Source of the DNA: UBA5614 sp034678545
Lineage (GTDB): Bacteria > Cloacimonadota > Cloacimonadia > Cloacimonadales > Cloacimonadaceae
Reading direction: 5' to 3'
Assembly (NCBI GenBank): GCA_034678545.1
Contig: JAXDBS010000095.1
Location: 62,001 to 126,000, forward strand
Length of the DNA stretch: 64,000 nucleotides
The position numbers and the translations under genes were made by a program. The notes under the pieces were generated by a model. The model was not told the origin of the DNA and did not search any database. It was given only the letters and a program-made list of their open reading frames with translations. Positions 53,327 to 63,073 of the stretch are shown here, piece after piece (position 1 is the stretch's first letter; each line of letters starts with the position of its first letter).

Positions 53327-54079
53327 TTAATCCTTTATAGTATTATTAAGCTGGTTGACCATCTTCACGCAGAATTCATCAATATCTGAAATCACATTCT
53401 GTGCCCTGGTCAGGAGTGCACCTTTAATAAGAGTAAGGGGAACTGCCGCTATCAGACCCATGGCCGTGGTCCCAATAGCAACCTTGATGCCTTCAGTCAG
53501 TCTTTTGTTTGCTTCGGAAGTAGCTGCAGAACCCAGGGCCTTGAAAGCAATGAGCAAGCCCCAGATCGTTCCCAATAAACCAAGATAGGTGCAGGTCTGA
53601 GCCAAAACGTCAAACCAGAAGAGCCCTCCGTCCAGCTTATGAACAGTTTGCAAGACCGCTTCATCAAAAGCATTCTGGACAGATTCTCTCATTTCCTTCC
53701 CGCTGATATTGGTCTTTTTCGCGTCTTTGAAGACCATCAATCCACTCCAGAAGATGAATCCAAGAGTCGTGTTCTTGAAGCTTTCGGAAATCTTGGTGGC
53801 CTCATCCAACTGGTCATTCTTGATGTAGCCTTTCAGTTTCAGATAGAATTTTCCGGCATCGATCTTTTCTTTGACGTAGAGCTGAATGTAACGCACTACT
53901 GCCATAACCAAACCAATAACAAAGACGATAATGATCAGGTATCCCCAGGTTCCGCTGTCTCTGATGAGTTCCCCGATCGTTATCCCGGAGGTTTTAGTGG
54001 TTGGCGCAGTGTCGGCAGCAAAAGCAGACAAGCTTATCATTAAGCAGATTAGTATTAGTATGGTGCTCCTAGCTTTCAT
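53327..54079 (-). CDS. MotA/TolQ/ExbB proton channel family protein
   Basis: 250 residues from ATG 54079, preceded by AAAGGAGT and overlapping the previous stop as ATGA. Signal-like N-terminus (MKARSTILILICLMISLSAFA), then the three-span ExbB/TolQ core: about 43-66, 155-180 and 197-222, with TYLGLLGTIWGLLIAFKALG and IAIGTTAMGLIAAVPLTL (here VAIGTTAMGLIAAVPLTL), which carry the conserved Thr/Gly helix contacts. Forms the pentameric channel around the ExbD dimers and powers the transenvelope rod. Confidence 0.92.
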   Translation of the reverse strand: MKARSTILILICLMISLSAFAADTAPTTKTSGITIGELIRDSGTWGYLIIIVFVIGLVMAVVRYIQLYVKEKIDAGKFYLKLKGYIKNDQLDEATKISESFKNTTLGFIFWSGLMVFKDAKKTNISGKEMRESVQNAFDEAVLQTVHKLDGGLFWFDVLAQTCTYLGLLGTIWGLLIAFKALGSAATSEANKRLTEGIKVAIGTTAMGLIAAVPLTLIKGALLTRAQNVISDIDEFCVKMVNQLNNTIKD

Positions 54080-54351
54080 TTGGACTCCTTTAGCCATTTA
54101 TTTAACAATACTTTGTCTGTTTTTCTAAGGTTGTTCTTATACAACTGGTAAAACCCGGATGACAAGTCGGTATCAGTTTTTCTCTGATAGCGCTCAATAT
54201 CCGGTTTCATAGCTTCAAACCTGATCACTTCCACTTCTTTTGCCTTGTAGATCGGGGCAGACTTGAATTTTCTCTGAGTGGATTCATCGACTCCTGATAA
54301 CATGCCGATCAAACATGCGCTCATCAAAGCAATCAGCAAAAGCTTCTGCAT
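54076..54351 (-). CDS. Small exported protein, possibly lipoprotein
   Basis: 91 residues from ATG 54351, preceded by AGGTGA. N-terminal MQKLLLIALMSACLIGML: a signal segment with Ser-Ala-Cys13 that could be a lipobox, though Met at -3 is unusual. The rest is basic and helical (KAKEVEVIRFEAMKPDIERYQRK). Seven bases behind the giant TPR gene and overlapping the TolQ-like start, so it belongs to the machine. Unknown function. Confidence 0.6.
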   Translation of the reverse strand: MQKLLLIALMSACLIGMLSGVDESTQRKFKSAPIYKAKEVEVIRFEAMKPDIERYQRKTDTDLSSGFYQLYKNNLRKTDKVLLNKWLKESK

Positions 54352-54358
54352 ATTCACC

Positions 54359-57300
54359 TCATTCAAATTCTTCATCAGGTGTAGATTCTGATTTACCGCT
54401 ATCAATGACGGCAGTAATGTTGATATTGACAATCTGGGGGTCAGAATCATAATTCGGGAATCTTAGCTCAAGCGGACGAGTCCCATTATCCAACATACCT
54501 TCTCCGAAGATCAGATAATATCTGCCGGTTTCAGAACCGGCAAACATAACCGTATCAACAAGGTTGTAAGTGTATTCTACCGGTTTTTCATTGATTAGGA
54601 TGGATGTGTCGCCATAATATGGAGTAATGGCATAAGCAATAAGATACTCGTACGGCACTGACAATTGGAGGTCTTTCCGAAGCACCAATTCGCTGTTGGC
54701 GGGAATGGTGAGCGAAGTGTGAATGTGACCTTGCAGGGCGTTTTCATTGATTGCACCAGAGTAATCCACCGCGTTGGAAGGAGTATCAAGATTGTTCACG
54801 GCAATACTCCAAGAATCGTCGATGGGCAGGCGGGTGGTTTGAAATTCCGGCAGAAGACCCATGCCATTCAGCCGAGTTAAAGCGGTTTCCGTGTACGTGT
54901 TTCTGATACCAGGAACATAATAATACTTGTATATGGCAGTGTTGTAGGGATAGGCCATTTGCAGAATGGCATTGGAATGGTTGAGTTTTTCATCATCCAT
55001 GCGGCCGTATAGCTCTGTTTCCGAGTTGCGGAATTGAGCTTTGAGAGAGGCGAATTCATCAGTTACAGCCATATACTTGTCTATCTGAGCCTGCACTGCG
55101 GAAGCGCTGTGATCAGCAATCCTGCAGATGGTATCCAGGCCCCGCAGCCGATCATAGATATCCATGTCATACCGAGAACCGGTTTCCAGCTGTTGCCTTA
55201 CTTTATTTATGTTTGAGTTGGTCGTATTTTTGAGATATTGAATTCTGTTCTCTCCGGCTACGATGTGTTTTCTCCATTTGGTATACTGATTGACTCTCAG
55301 CAGTTGATCCGGGGTTTGGGCTAGGAACCCTATTTCAATTCCGTTAATCATCTGATCGTATTGTTTCAGGAAGTTTTGTCTGGCTTCGATCTCGCGGTAC
55401 TCAGTTTCGGCTTCTTTGAAAGTGACGTATACTGGTTCGAAATCCAGGTTCAAGCCTTCCTTTTGATAAGCAGCATGCGTCTTCTTGAATTCTTCCATTT
55501 TGGCTCTGGTACTAGACCAGTCTTTTGTCGCATAAGCACGGTTGAAGTCATTTACGATGATTCTCAGTTTCTCTTTGGCCACATTGGCGTATCTGGACTG
55601 ATTGGTTTTATCTTTCAAAAAAATAGCCTTAGCTATTTGTTCATAACCGTCCTTATCGTCACGGGCAATTCTAGTGTCAGCCAAGTACTCCATCAGCCTA
55701 AGCGTAGCTGGATGGTTGGGGTAAGTGGTGATGAACCTTTCAGCGTGTTTCTCCTTGTTAGCATCATCCTGCGCTCTATCATAAAGAGATATAGCCGAGA
55801 GATATATATCGCTGGCTTGATTGCTGCCGGCGTTTATTCTCTTTTGGACCACGTCTTCATACAGGGAGACATTGAGGTCAGCCGCCTGTTTGATTGTTTT
55901 GGGGTCTGCTGCTTTTTGGTCGATTAAGGCAAGCTTGACCTGATAGGCTTCATAACTTGCCGGAAATCTCTCGGTAAATTCAACCTTGACTGATTCAGAA
56001 CTTGCCTTGAGCCCCACGCTGTCAGCCAGGTTCCAAGCTAACCGGTAGAAGTTAAGAGCTTCAGCAGCTTTAGATTTTTCCTTACCCATTTCAAGTAAAA
56101 GGTCTATGCTTTTCTGATAATCTCCCGCTTCCAGAAAGGCAACCTGGGCGTTTCCCTTGTATTGCAGACTTTTTTCTTTATCAAAGCTGGAATATTCCTC
56201 GGCAATACGCAGATAGTCCTGAGCTACTTTTTGATTGTCTCCTTTAGCTTTCGCCGTATCTGCAGAATTCTGAATTTGCAGTAAAGCATATTGCTTAAGC
56301 ATTTCCTTGTCAGCCTTATTAAGGGCGTAAGGTTCAGCCTGTTTGTAATACTTCTCTGCCTCAGCAAAATTCTTCTGCGCTTCATAATTCTCAGCAATTC
56401 TGATCAGAGCAGTTCTTTTTGTCTCGGGGGAGATGTAGCCCTCAAAAGCAACCATTTGTTGATAGTAGGAAGTGGAAAGATCATATTGTTGTTTTTCCCT
56501 GGCTATCTCAGCTTGCCTGGCGATAACTGCCAAATAGATGTTGTCGTTCTTTGCAGATTTAAATTTATCGCTCAGTAAGACCATAACGAATCTTTGAGCC
56601 GCAGCCATGAAGTAGTTTTGAGGTTCGTTATCAGAGAGGTAAAGCTTCAGATCGCTGTTTCTGGATTTAAGGTCGGCAAGATCAGTTTTCATTGAATCAC
56701 AGATTATGCGGGCGCATTCGTATGCTGTTTCCTCAAGGTCAAAATATAGGCCGTGGTCGGGATTGCTATCATTAAATGTATATATGCGCGCTGCAAGATC
56801 AAGGTAATGCTCGGGAGATCCCGTCAGCTGGGCGAGTTTAAGATTCTGGGCAATAACATTTGTTTGAGTACTTTGGATCAGGTCGGGATCCTCTTGACCC
56901 CGGATTGCTTCGAATCTCTGGAATTCATTGGTTAAAGAAAGGTACTCCTCGAAATTCTCATAAGTGGGATCATCGACAAACAGGTTGTTGTTGTATTTTT
57001 CAAGGTCTGCAAAGGCCTGGCTGACTATATCCATATGCCGGTCGATATCTTTGTCCTGGTTGGCAGCATACCATTCAGAATCCAGGCCGTAACGTCTGAT
57101 GATCTTCTCCCTTTCCCCAATGTAGTAGCTTTCAGGTGATGTGCCCCTTTTTATCTGTGATAGATTAGCTCTGCAGAGTGAACAAATGGAATCTGCAATA
57201 ATGGGATTATCCAAGGCCAGGGGATTGATGTCGATTTTAACGTTCATGTAATCTATTGATTGAAGGGGTATATAGAGTTTAAGCTTCTGATCAGAAGCTT

Positions 57301-60160
57301 CATCAATAATTTCATTCAGGAATCTTTCGCCCACATTGCCAACAATATGATCTTTAACATAAAGAGCACCTTTTGCTTCGTTGACAGTATCGGTACCGTC
57401 CATCCCTATCAAGCAATACCCGATATTTTTCACTGATGCAATTGAATAGTCCACCACTTCCACATTGTCGTTGATCTCTCCGCTGTCTATTGCGTTGAGG
57501 ATAGTTATGAAATCGTCTATACCCCGCTTGTAGGCATCTTCTGAACTGCTGTTTAACCAAGCCCAACCCCTCTGATAAAGAGCCTTGTATTTGTATGGAT
57601 CATTGGGGTCATCTATTATCAAATTATAATAATCACGGGCAATCGCGTAATACTCAACGGGTCTATCCGCATCTGTTCCTATCTCAAAATACAGATACCC
57701 CAACCGGTAGATTGATTCCGAATAGTATTGAGATCCGGGATACTCGTCAATAATCAGTTTGTAGGCTTCAATTGATTCAGCATATTTGTCCTCAGTGTAA
57801 CGTAAAACAAGCGGTTTTACAAGCGGCATGTTACTCGTTTCATATTTTAGCAGTCCTGTTTCGATTGCGTTCTTTGCAATAACACTGCTGAGATAGCCGA
57901 TATTGTATAAAACTGCATCAGCAAGGTAGAATTTGGGATCCAATTCGAGAACCTTGCGGTAGTTAGCCAGATTGACCTCCATTTGATCAGGACGAATGGA
58001 ATTGCCCAATTCAGCCATTGCAAAATAAGCACAGGCAAGTACATTTACGTTGGGATTGGCTTTTACATTCAGCTTGTGATCAATGCTGCTATACTTAATG
58101 ACAAATGGTTGGAGTTTATCAAAGATGTCCCGCTTGCGGACCAAATTTTCCTCATACAGCTTCTGACTCTGCTCAAATGTCAAAGCTGGTTCCTGTTGCC
58201 TCTTAATCCTGTCATAATAATTTGTTTCTACAAAGGCGATATGCAGATCGACATATTCGAGATTTACCTTGACAACATCAAGATATGAAATCTGTCTTTG
58301 TAACTCATCTGTGTATTCTGGCAAGTAAGAAGGCAGGTTGGAGATATCAGCCAAGACTGCTTTCTTTTCCCTGTTAGAAACATATTGCGGATAAATCCTG
58401 TTGAATTCATTTGCTGTTTGGTCTATGGATGCAAGAAGCTTGGCATTCTCTTCGTTCGATGATTTTACTTCCTGCATCAAAGCCCTGTATTCTGAATTAT
58501 CATAATCATAATAATCCAGTAAGAGTGAGGTTTCGGCCCTTGTTCGTTCGTTCGAAGCGATGATTGCATCAATCTGGTCATCAGTCAGACGGGATTGTCC
58601 GGAAGCTTTCATTCGGTAAAGGCTGTTGAGGATATCATCAAGTACTTTAATATTGTTGTCTATTTCGTTACGGATTGCTAAATATGCGTTAGCATCATTC
58701 AGTTTCAGGGCAGCAGTCCGGATAGCATCGATTCTTTTCATCTGATCCTGATATATCCTGGTCAGAGTGTTTAGTTGATTGATATGCAACGTATCTTCAA
58801 GACTCTTCAATTCATCTGCCTGCAAATAGAAGCCCAACTGCTCGGTAAAGCGGAGAACCAGTTGCTTCTCGATAAGGATCCATTTGTTAAGATGGTCGTA
58901 AGGCAAGCCTTCGGGATGGGTTACAAGAACAGAATTTATGGAATCAAGTTGCTTGTCTATGGAATTAACTTCATGCAAAATTAAACCTATCTGTTCAATA
59001 TTCTCTCTGCCAGTAAATCCGCTGCGCAAATCATTCAAGCGGTTGATCAAGACTATTTTGTCAGATATCTTTTTGCTATTTTCATTAATCCGATGGCTGA
59101 CTTCAGAGCTTCTTGTCCTTGCATCTTCAATCTTACCATCATTGGACATTATTTCAGACCAGAGGAATAGCAGGGGTGAAATGTATTCGCCCAAGGCATT
59201 GTCATCGATTGAACGCTCCAGTACTTCAAGAGCTTTTTGCTTATTGGAAAGGTTCAGATGTGTCGTTGCCAGTTCATATTGGACTTGAAATTCTTTGTAT
59301 GGCTGAATAGAATTTGAATATCTTGAATAGTAATCCAAAGCAGATTCCCATTCACTAATAAGGCTGCAGATCCTGGCCATTGCCAAATTCAGAAAGGGAT
59401 TTGAGGGAGATGCCGATAACAATCCGATCAGCTTTTCCTTGGCTATGATTGGCTCTTCCTGCAGTAACTGCAGCAATTCAATCATGTTATTGGCATCATC
59501 TTTATAAGGTCCATCACCTACTTGGGAGAAAAAGGAGTGTGCCAAAATGTCTTTATCCAGGGAGAAGCAGACGTGGCCTGCCAGGTAATTCTGCTGACTG
59601 TTGAATGTACGGCTTGAAGCCTCAATGTAGTTGTAAGCTATGTCCTCGTCTCCGGTTTTCAGGTAAGATTTAAGTAGCAGCGTAAAACCATCCGAAGAAA
59701 TGGGTGCAAGCGGATGCTCTCTTATCAGCGAACCTAACTCGACTTTGGATTTATCATACAAGCCCAGAAAATAGTAAGCGGCACCGCTGTAATAAAGCAA
59801 ATCATCCGAGACCAGAAGCAGATTTGCATAATCTGATTTCAACTCATTAATTATCTCAAGGGCGGCTATGGGGTTTGTCATTACTAAAGTGTCTAGTATG
59901 GAAGCATATACTGAGAAATATGAGTTTGCCATCTCTATGTCGTTGTTTTTTAAGGCCTGTTTAACCTCGGTTCTGATTCTGTTGCGGGCGACGAAATCGT
60001 TATTGCTCAGCTTGAGAGATATATTCTGGTCGATTTTTTCAATAACTTGCTGAACATCTTTGTATATGTTTAGGACTTGTTTATCCGTCAGTTGAGTATG
60101 CAATACACCAAGATACAGAACTTGAACAGCGATCAAGATGATATAAATCAAACGTCTCAT
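54359..60160 (-). CDS. Giant periplasmic TPR protein (1933 residues)
   Basis: Membrane anchor or signal at about 4-22 (IYIILIAVQVLYLGVL). Most of the length is helical repeats: TPR-like pairs in about 50-320, a coiled-coil-rich section in about 330-620, more TPR-like units about 690-950 (VLYNIGYLSSV, YAESIEAYKLIIDEYPGSQYYSESIYRLGYLYFEIG, YKALYQRGWAWLNSS), about 1190-1500 (NFAEAEKYYKQAEPY, YQKSIDLLLEMGKEK), and a C-terminal beta domain of about 156 residues (1778-1933) with a jelly-roll look. Myxococcus AgmK/AgmU-type TPR proteins of the Glt complex are the nearest architectural comparison, by design rather than close sequence. Codon usage is AT-richer than the ribosomal block. Confidence 0.85.
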   Translation of the reverse strand: MRRLIYIILIAVQVLYLGVLHTQLTDKQVLNIYKDVQQVIEKIDQNISLKLSNNDFVARNRIRTEVKQALKNNDIEMANSYFSVYASILDTLVMTNPIAALEIINELKSDYANLLLVSDDLLYYSGAAYYFLGLYDKSKVELGSLIREHPLAPISSDGFTLLLKSYLKTGDEDIAYNYIEASSRTFNSQQNYLAGHVCFSLDKDILAHSFFSQVGDGPYKDDANNMIELLQLLQEEPIIAKEKLIGLLSASPSNPFLNLAMARICSLISEWESALDYYSRYSNSIQPYKEFQVQYELATTHLNLSNKQKALEVLERSIDDNALGEYISPLLFLWSEIMSNDGKIEDARTRSSEVSHRINENSKKISDKIVLINRLNDLRSGFTGRENIEQIGLILHEVNSIDKQLDSINSVLVTHPEGLPYDHLNKWILIEKQLVLRFTEQLGFYLQADELKSLEDTLHINQLNTLTRIYQDQMKRIDAIRTAALKLNDANAYLAIRNEIDNNIKVLDDILNSLYRMKASGQSRLTDDQIDAIIASNERTRAETSLLLDYYDYDNSEYRALMQEVKSSNEENAKLLASIDQTANEFNRIYPQYVSNREKKAVLADISNLPSYLPEYTDELQRQISYLDVVKVNLEYVDLHIAFVETNYYDRIKRQQEPALTFEQSQKLYEENLVRKRDIFDKLQPFVIKYSSIDHKLNVKANPNVNVLACAYFAMAELGNSIRPDQMEVNLANYRKVLELDPKFYLADAVLYNIGYLSSVIAKNAIETGLLKYETSNMPLVKPLVLRYTEDKYAESIEAYKLIIDEYPGSQYYSESIYRLGYLYFEIGTDADRPVEYYAIARDYYNLIIDDPNDPYKYKALYQRGWAWLNSSSEDAYKRGIDDFITILNAIDSGEINDNVEVVDYSIASVKNIGYCLIGMDGTDTVNEAKGALYVKDHIVGNVGERFLNEIIDEASDQKLKLYIPLQSIDYMNVKIDINPLALDNPIIADSICSLCRANLSQIKRGTSPESYYIGEREKIIRRYGLDSEWYAANQDKDIDRHMDIVSQAFADLEKYNNNLFVDDPTYENFEEYLSLTNEFQRFEAIRGQEDPDLIQSTQTNVIAQNLKLAQLTGSPEHYLDLAARIYTFNDSNPDHGLYFDLEETAYECARIICDSMKTDLADLKSRNSDLKLYLSDNEPQNYFMAAAQRFVMVLLSDKFKSAKNDNIYLAVIARQAEIAREKQQYDLSTSYYQQMVAFEGYISPETKRTALIRIAENYEAQKNFAEAEKYYKQAEPYALNKADKEMLKQYALLQIQNSADTAKAKGDNQKVAQDYLRIAEEYSSFDKEKSLQYKGNAQVAFLEAGDYQKSIDLLLEMGKEKSKAAEALNFYRLAWNLADSVGLKASSESVKVEFTERFPASYEAYQVKLALIDQKAADPKTIKQAADLNVSLYEDVVQKRINAGSNQASDIYLSAISLYDRAQDDANKEKHAERFITTYPNHPATLRLMEYLADTRIARDDKDGYEQIAKAIFLKDKTNQSRYANVAKEKLRIIVNDFNRAYATKDWSSTRAKMEEFKKTHAAYQKEGLNLDFEPVYVTFKEAETEYREIEARQNFLKQYDQMINGIEIGFLAQTPDQLLRVNQYTKWRKHIVAGENRIQYLKNTTNSNINKVRQQLETGSRYDMDIYDRLRGLDTICRIADHSASAVQAQIDKYMAVTDEFASLKAQFRNSETELYGRMDDEKLNHSNAILQMAYPYNTAIYKYYYVPGIRNTYTETALTRLNGMGLLPEFQTTRLPIDDSWSIAVNNLDTPSNAVDYSGAINENALQGHIHTSLTIPANSELVLRKDLQLSVPYEYLIAYAITPYYGDTSILINEKPVEYTYNLVDTVMFAGSETGRYYLIFGEGMLDNGTRPLELRFPNYDSDPQIVNINITAVIDSGKSESTPDEEFE

Positions 60161-60259
60161 GGGATTCTCTCTTTGCTTTACTTTTCTCTGTTTCCAAGTA
60201 TATGAAGAGTCTCAAGCAGGTTTATGAGTGGTTTTCGTGGCCCATTACCGAACGGGTGA

Positions 60260-61234
60260 TTAGTCATTCTGGGTTTCTTCTTCCATGTCTTTGAGCTGCT
60301 GTCTGAGATCGTCCAGAACTTTCTGGGCCTGTTCCCTTTGTTCGCGCAATTTCTTCAGTTCTTCCAAGAGGTCCTGATTTGTGTTGATTTCCTTGCCCTG
60401 TAACTGAGGATTGATCAGTTCTGATTCGCGGGTGTATATTTCTTCGGTCAACCAGGGTTGAGCCCGTCTTTCGTCAGCATATTTGTCGAATAAATATGAG
60501 ATGGCAAGGCCTATGCGGTTGTTTTCCTGTTCTTCTATAGCTACATATGAAAGTTTGATAGCGAATTTCTTGATGGCATACTGAGCACCGGCGTTGATGT
60601 TAAAACCGTCGTTCTCAATTGTCAGACTGATGTTTTTATGGGGTTTGACAGTAATGGAACCGAATACCCCTTCAAACCTCCTGGCGAGATCGACTTGGCC
60701 TTTGAATTCGTTTAAACCTACACCAACGGTCACATATGTTTCCAGTAGTTTAAGGCCGGTCATGTTTCTCAGAACACCGGCCTTGGATAAACATATGTAG
60801 GCAGAATTTCTTTCATAGAAGCACTTATCTGGGTTTTGTGAATATTCACTGTTGGGATGCTCCAAGGCATCTTCCTTTATTGGTGAGAAAAGATTATCAA
60901 CTCCGATAGCCAACTGCGGAATAGTCGCTGTTTCTTCTATCAGCTTCAATTTCAGGTTGGCAAAACCCAGTTCATCCCCAACCCATCCCGCTATTCCTAC
61001 CCGGTCGAAGATTCCCACATTGACCATACCCATGGGATAATAGTGGTAGTCCTGATTTTCAGTGAAGCTGCTTCTTACACGCCGGAAATAATTCGTAAAT
61101 GTAAATTCCACTGACTTATTGGGCAAAACATACGCATCAGGAGCCCTGAGCTGGCCTATGGTTGTGTAAGGTACAGCGCTCAAAGATAATACCATGAGCG
61201 TAAAGACGATGTACAGGAAAACTGCTCTTTTCAT
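60260..61234 (-). CDS. Outer-membrane barrel with C-terminal coiled coil
   Basis: 324 residues from ATG 61234 with GGGGGAAG before it. Signal peptide MKRAVFLYIVFTLMVLSLSAVP, then a beta-strand pattern (VEFTFTNYFRRVRSSF, KNISLTIENDGFNINAGAQYAIKKFAIKLSYVAI) like a small barrel or YjbH/porin-like fold, to about 265, and a coiled coil to the end (LLEELKKLREQREQAQKVLDDLRQQLKDMEEE). Likely sits in the outer membrane with the coiled coil in the periplasm, near the giant TPR protein encoded 100 bases on. No named family recognised. Confidence 0.7.
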   Translation of the reverse strand: MKRAVFLYIVFTLMVLSLSAVPYTTIGQLRAPDAYVLPNKSVEFTFTNYFRRVRSSFTENQDYHYYPMGMVNVGIFDRVGIAGWVGDELGFANLKLKLIEETATIPQLAIGVDNLFSPIKEDALEHPNSEYSQNPDKCFYERNSAYICLSKAGVLRNMTGLKLLETYVTVGVGLNEFKGQVDLARRFEGVFGSITVKPHKNISLTIENDGFNINAGAQYAIKKFAIKLSYVAIEEQENNRIGLAISYLFDKYADERRAQPWLTEEIYTRESELINPQLQGKEINTNQDLLEELKKLREQREQAQKVLDDLRQQLKDMEEETQND

Positions 61235-61275
61235 ACTTCCCCCAACTTTCGAAGTCTTATTTCCATCCTGAGGAC

Positions 61276-61303
61276 AGGATAACATTGACATTTATTACGT
61301 CAA
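61276..61303 (-). promoter_or_regulatory. Sigma70-like promoter for the envelope-machine operon
   Basis: On the minus strand: TTGACG (61303-61298), 16 bases, TATCCT (61281-61276), about 40 bases upstream of the barrel ATG. It may drive the whole 50.8-61.2 kb operon. The 99-base gap before the giant gene shows no clear second promoter. Confidence 0.65.
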
Positions 61304-61319
61304 GGTTTTTATTAGCAAC

Positions 61320-61724
61320 ATGCAGACAATGTTAAGAAAGGACCTTGCCAAAACCGGAGAGCGCTTGGCGGCAGAATACCTTGCCAAACAAGGGTACCTT
61401 CCTATTCAGATGAATTTTAAATCCCCTTTTGGCGAGATTGATCTCATTGCCCTCGATAACATTAGCCAAGACATTGTCATAGTTGAAGTTAAAACTAGAA
61501 CTGGTGATAATCAAAAAGCTGCCAAGAATTGCGTATCTTTATCAAAGAGAAAGAAATTAGCCCTCACTGCCCTTTACTTTATCTCAAACAACAAGCAATA
61601 TTCACATCACAGTATCCGGTTTGATGTTTTTATCATTATGTATCATCCTCGCGATGATGACTTTTCGATTGAACATCTGAAGCATGCTTTTGTTGCGGGT
61701 GATATTATATCCAATACCAACTAA
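61320..61724 (+). CDS. YraN family (UPF0102) putative endonuclease-fold protein
   Basis: 134 residues, start ATG 61320 (61329 is also possible; ribosome site weak). Holds the family pattern GERLAAEYLAKQGYLPIQMNFKSPFGEIDLIALDN and VIVEVKTRTGDNQKAAKNCVSLSKRKKLALTALYFI; the E...D...ExK residues fit a restriction-endonuclease-like fold. Function unproven in bacteria. Runs opposite to its neighbours and overlaps the end of a GWxTD gene by four bases. Confidence 0.88.
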   Translation: MQTMLRKDLAKTGERLAAEYLAKQGYLPIQMNFKSPFGEIDLIALDNISQDIVIVEVKTRTGDNQKAAKNCVSLSKRKKLALTALYFISNNKQYSHHSIRFDVFIIMYHPRDDDFSIEHLKHAFVAGDIISNTN

Positions 61725-63073
61725 TAGTTCAGTCTGGATTCGTCAAAATCTGAACCCAAGTATTTCTTCCAGCTGGGATTGGTATTTTCTCTGTCGTCAT
61801 TATCGGCATAAATCAGCTTATAGTTGCCGTTCATGGCGATGTCCACAAATATGTATACTGCTTGTGTTCTTCCCAAATACTTCCAAATCTGATAGTCTTT
61901 TCTGCCGCCTTTGAGGTTGTAATCGGTACTCTCGTCGCTTTCCGAGTCATCGGGAGGCCCGTTGCGTATGTAGATTCTGCCCATGTCAGATTTCCATCCC
62001 TTCTCGAAATGAGAAAACCTGGCATTACAATAATCGATTCTCTTTCTGTAGGCTGTCAGGATTTCTTGCACGGTCATGTTTTGCCCTTGAGCCTGATTTA
62101 TCCAAAAATTCGATATATAACTCCTTTTTGCCTGGTTAGTCAGGGAATTCCAGTCCGAGCTTGATTTGGCTGATGATAAATAGCGGATCAGATGGAATTC
62201 CTCGTTTACGTCAGTGAAAAGAGCATAAATCATTTCTTGAGGCTCAGTAATAAACAAATCCAATGACCTTGAGAGGACTTCATTGTGTGATTTGACCAAC
62301 AGGGAAATCAGATATTTTCCGGAAGCCAAACCGGAAATGTTTATGGGAAACAACAGCGATTCGGTTGTCTGGTTCGAATCCAAAGCTTTTAAAGTTACAA
62401 GGATGAGTGTGCTGTCTTTCACCATGTTCAATATGGATGTATCGAATTCTCCTGTATGATCGTATTTTTCGCAATAAATATAGATGCTGTCCTGATTGCT
62501 TTTTGATATGATACCTGACACTGCTGGTACATATGCAGCTCCGTTGCGGCTGAATTTCTGCGAATATTGAGTGGAGTCTGGTATGATGCTTTGGATGATT
62601 TCGATGTCACTTAGTCCTGTTTCTGGCAATAAAGGCGCCATTTCATATTCCCAGTGGTAGTTTTTAGATGTATTCAGATCTTCAAAAATCAGTCTCAGCC
62701 TGTAACCGGCGGAGGGCGGGGAAAGAGAGATTCTGTCCAGATATGATTTATCTGATGTTATGTCGTATTTTCTGCTTACCCCGATGTTATTGGTAAAACT
62801 CTTCAGGTCAATGAAAGCTTCACTGTCAGGGTAGGCTAGCTGGATCGATACCTGCAACTCGGCATAGAAACCGGTGTTTCTGGGTTTGAACTCCAGGTTT
62901 TTATAAGGAACCTGATAATCAATTACGAATCTGGTATTGCCATTTCGGTCGAGATACCTGTTGACATCTAGAAACAAGCCAAGTCTATCCGCATTCAAAT
63001 CTTCCAGAGCCATCAGGCTAAGATATGCTATCGCTTGCAAGGCAATCAGGCTTAGCTTTTTAATCTTCCTCAT
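61721..63073 (-). CDS. GWxTD-domain secreted protein
   Basis: 450 residues. Signal peptide KKLSLIALQAIAYLSLMALEDLNA. Middle is beta-rich; the C-terminal GWxTD domain holds HFEKGWKSDMGRIYIRNGPPDDSESDES (GWKSD as the variant of GWxTD) and YQIWKYL...YIFVDIAMNGNYKLIY. GWxTD proteins occur in FCB-group bacteria as secreted or periplasmic proteins of unknown role. N-terminus overlaps the end of the next GWxTD gene by 14 bases. Adjacent to the envelope-machine operon but separated by yraN. Confidence 0.85.
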   Translation of the reverse strand: MRKIKKLSLIALQAIAYLSLMALEDLNADRLGLFLDVNRYLDRNGNTRFVIDYQVPYKNLEFKPRNTGFYAELQVSIQLAYPDSEAFIDLKSFTNNIGVSRKYDITSDKSYLDRISLSPPSAGYRLRLIFEDLNTSKNYHWEYEMAPLLPETGLSDIEIIQSIIPDSTQYSQKFSRNGAAYVPAVSGIISKSNQDSIYIYCEKYDHTGEFDTSILNMVKDSTLILVTLKALDSNQTTESLLFPINISGLASGKYLISLLVKSHNEVLSRSLDLFITEPQEMIYALFTDVNEEFHLIRYLSSAKSSSDWNSLTNQAKRSYISNFWINQAQGQNMTVQEILTAYRKRIDYCNARFSHFEKGWKSDMGRIYIRNGPPDDSESDESTDYNLKGGRKDYQIWKYLGRTQAVYIFVDIAMNGNYKLIYADNDDRENTNPSWKKYLGSDFDESRLNY

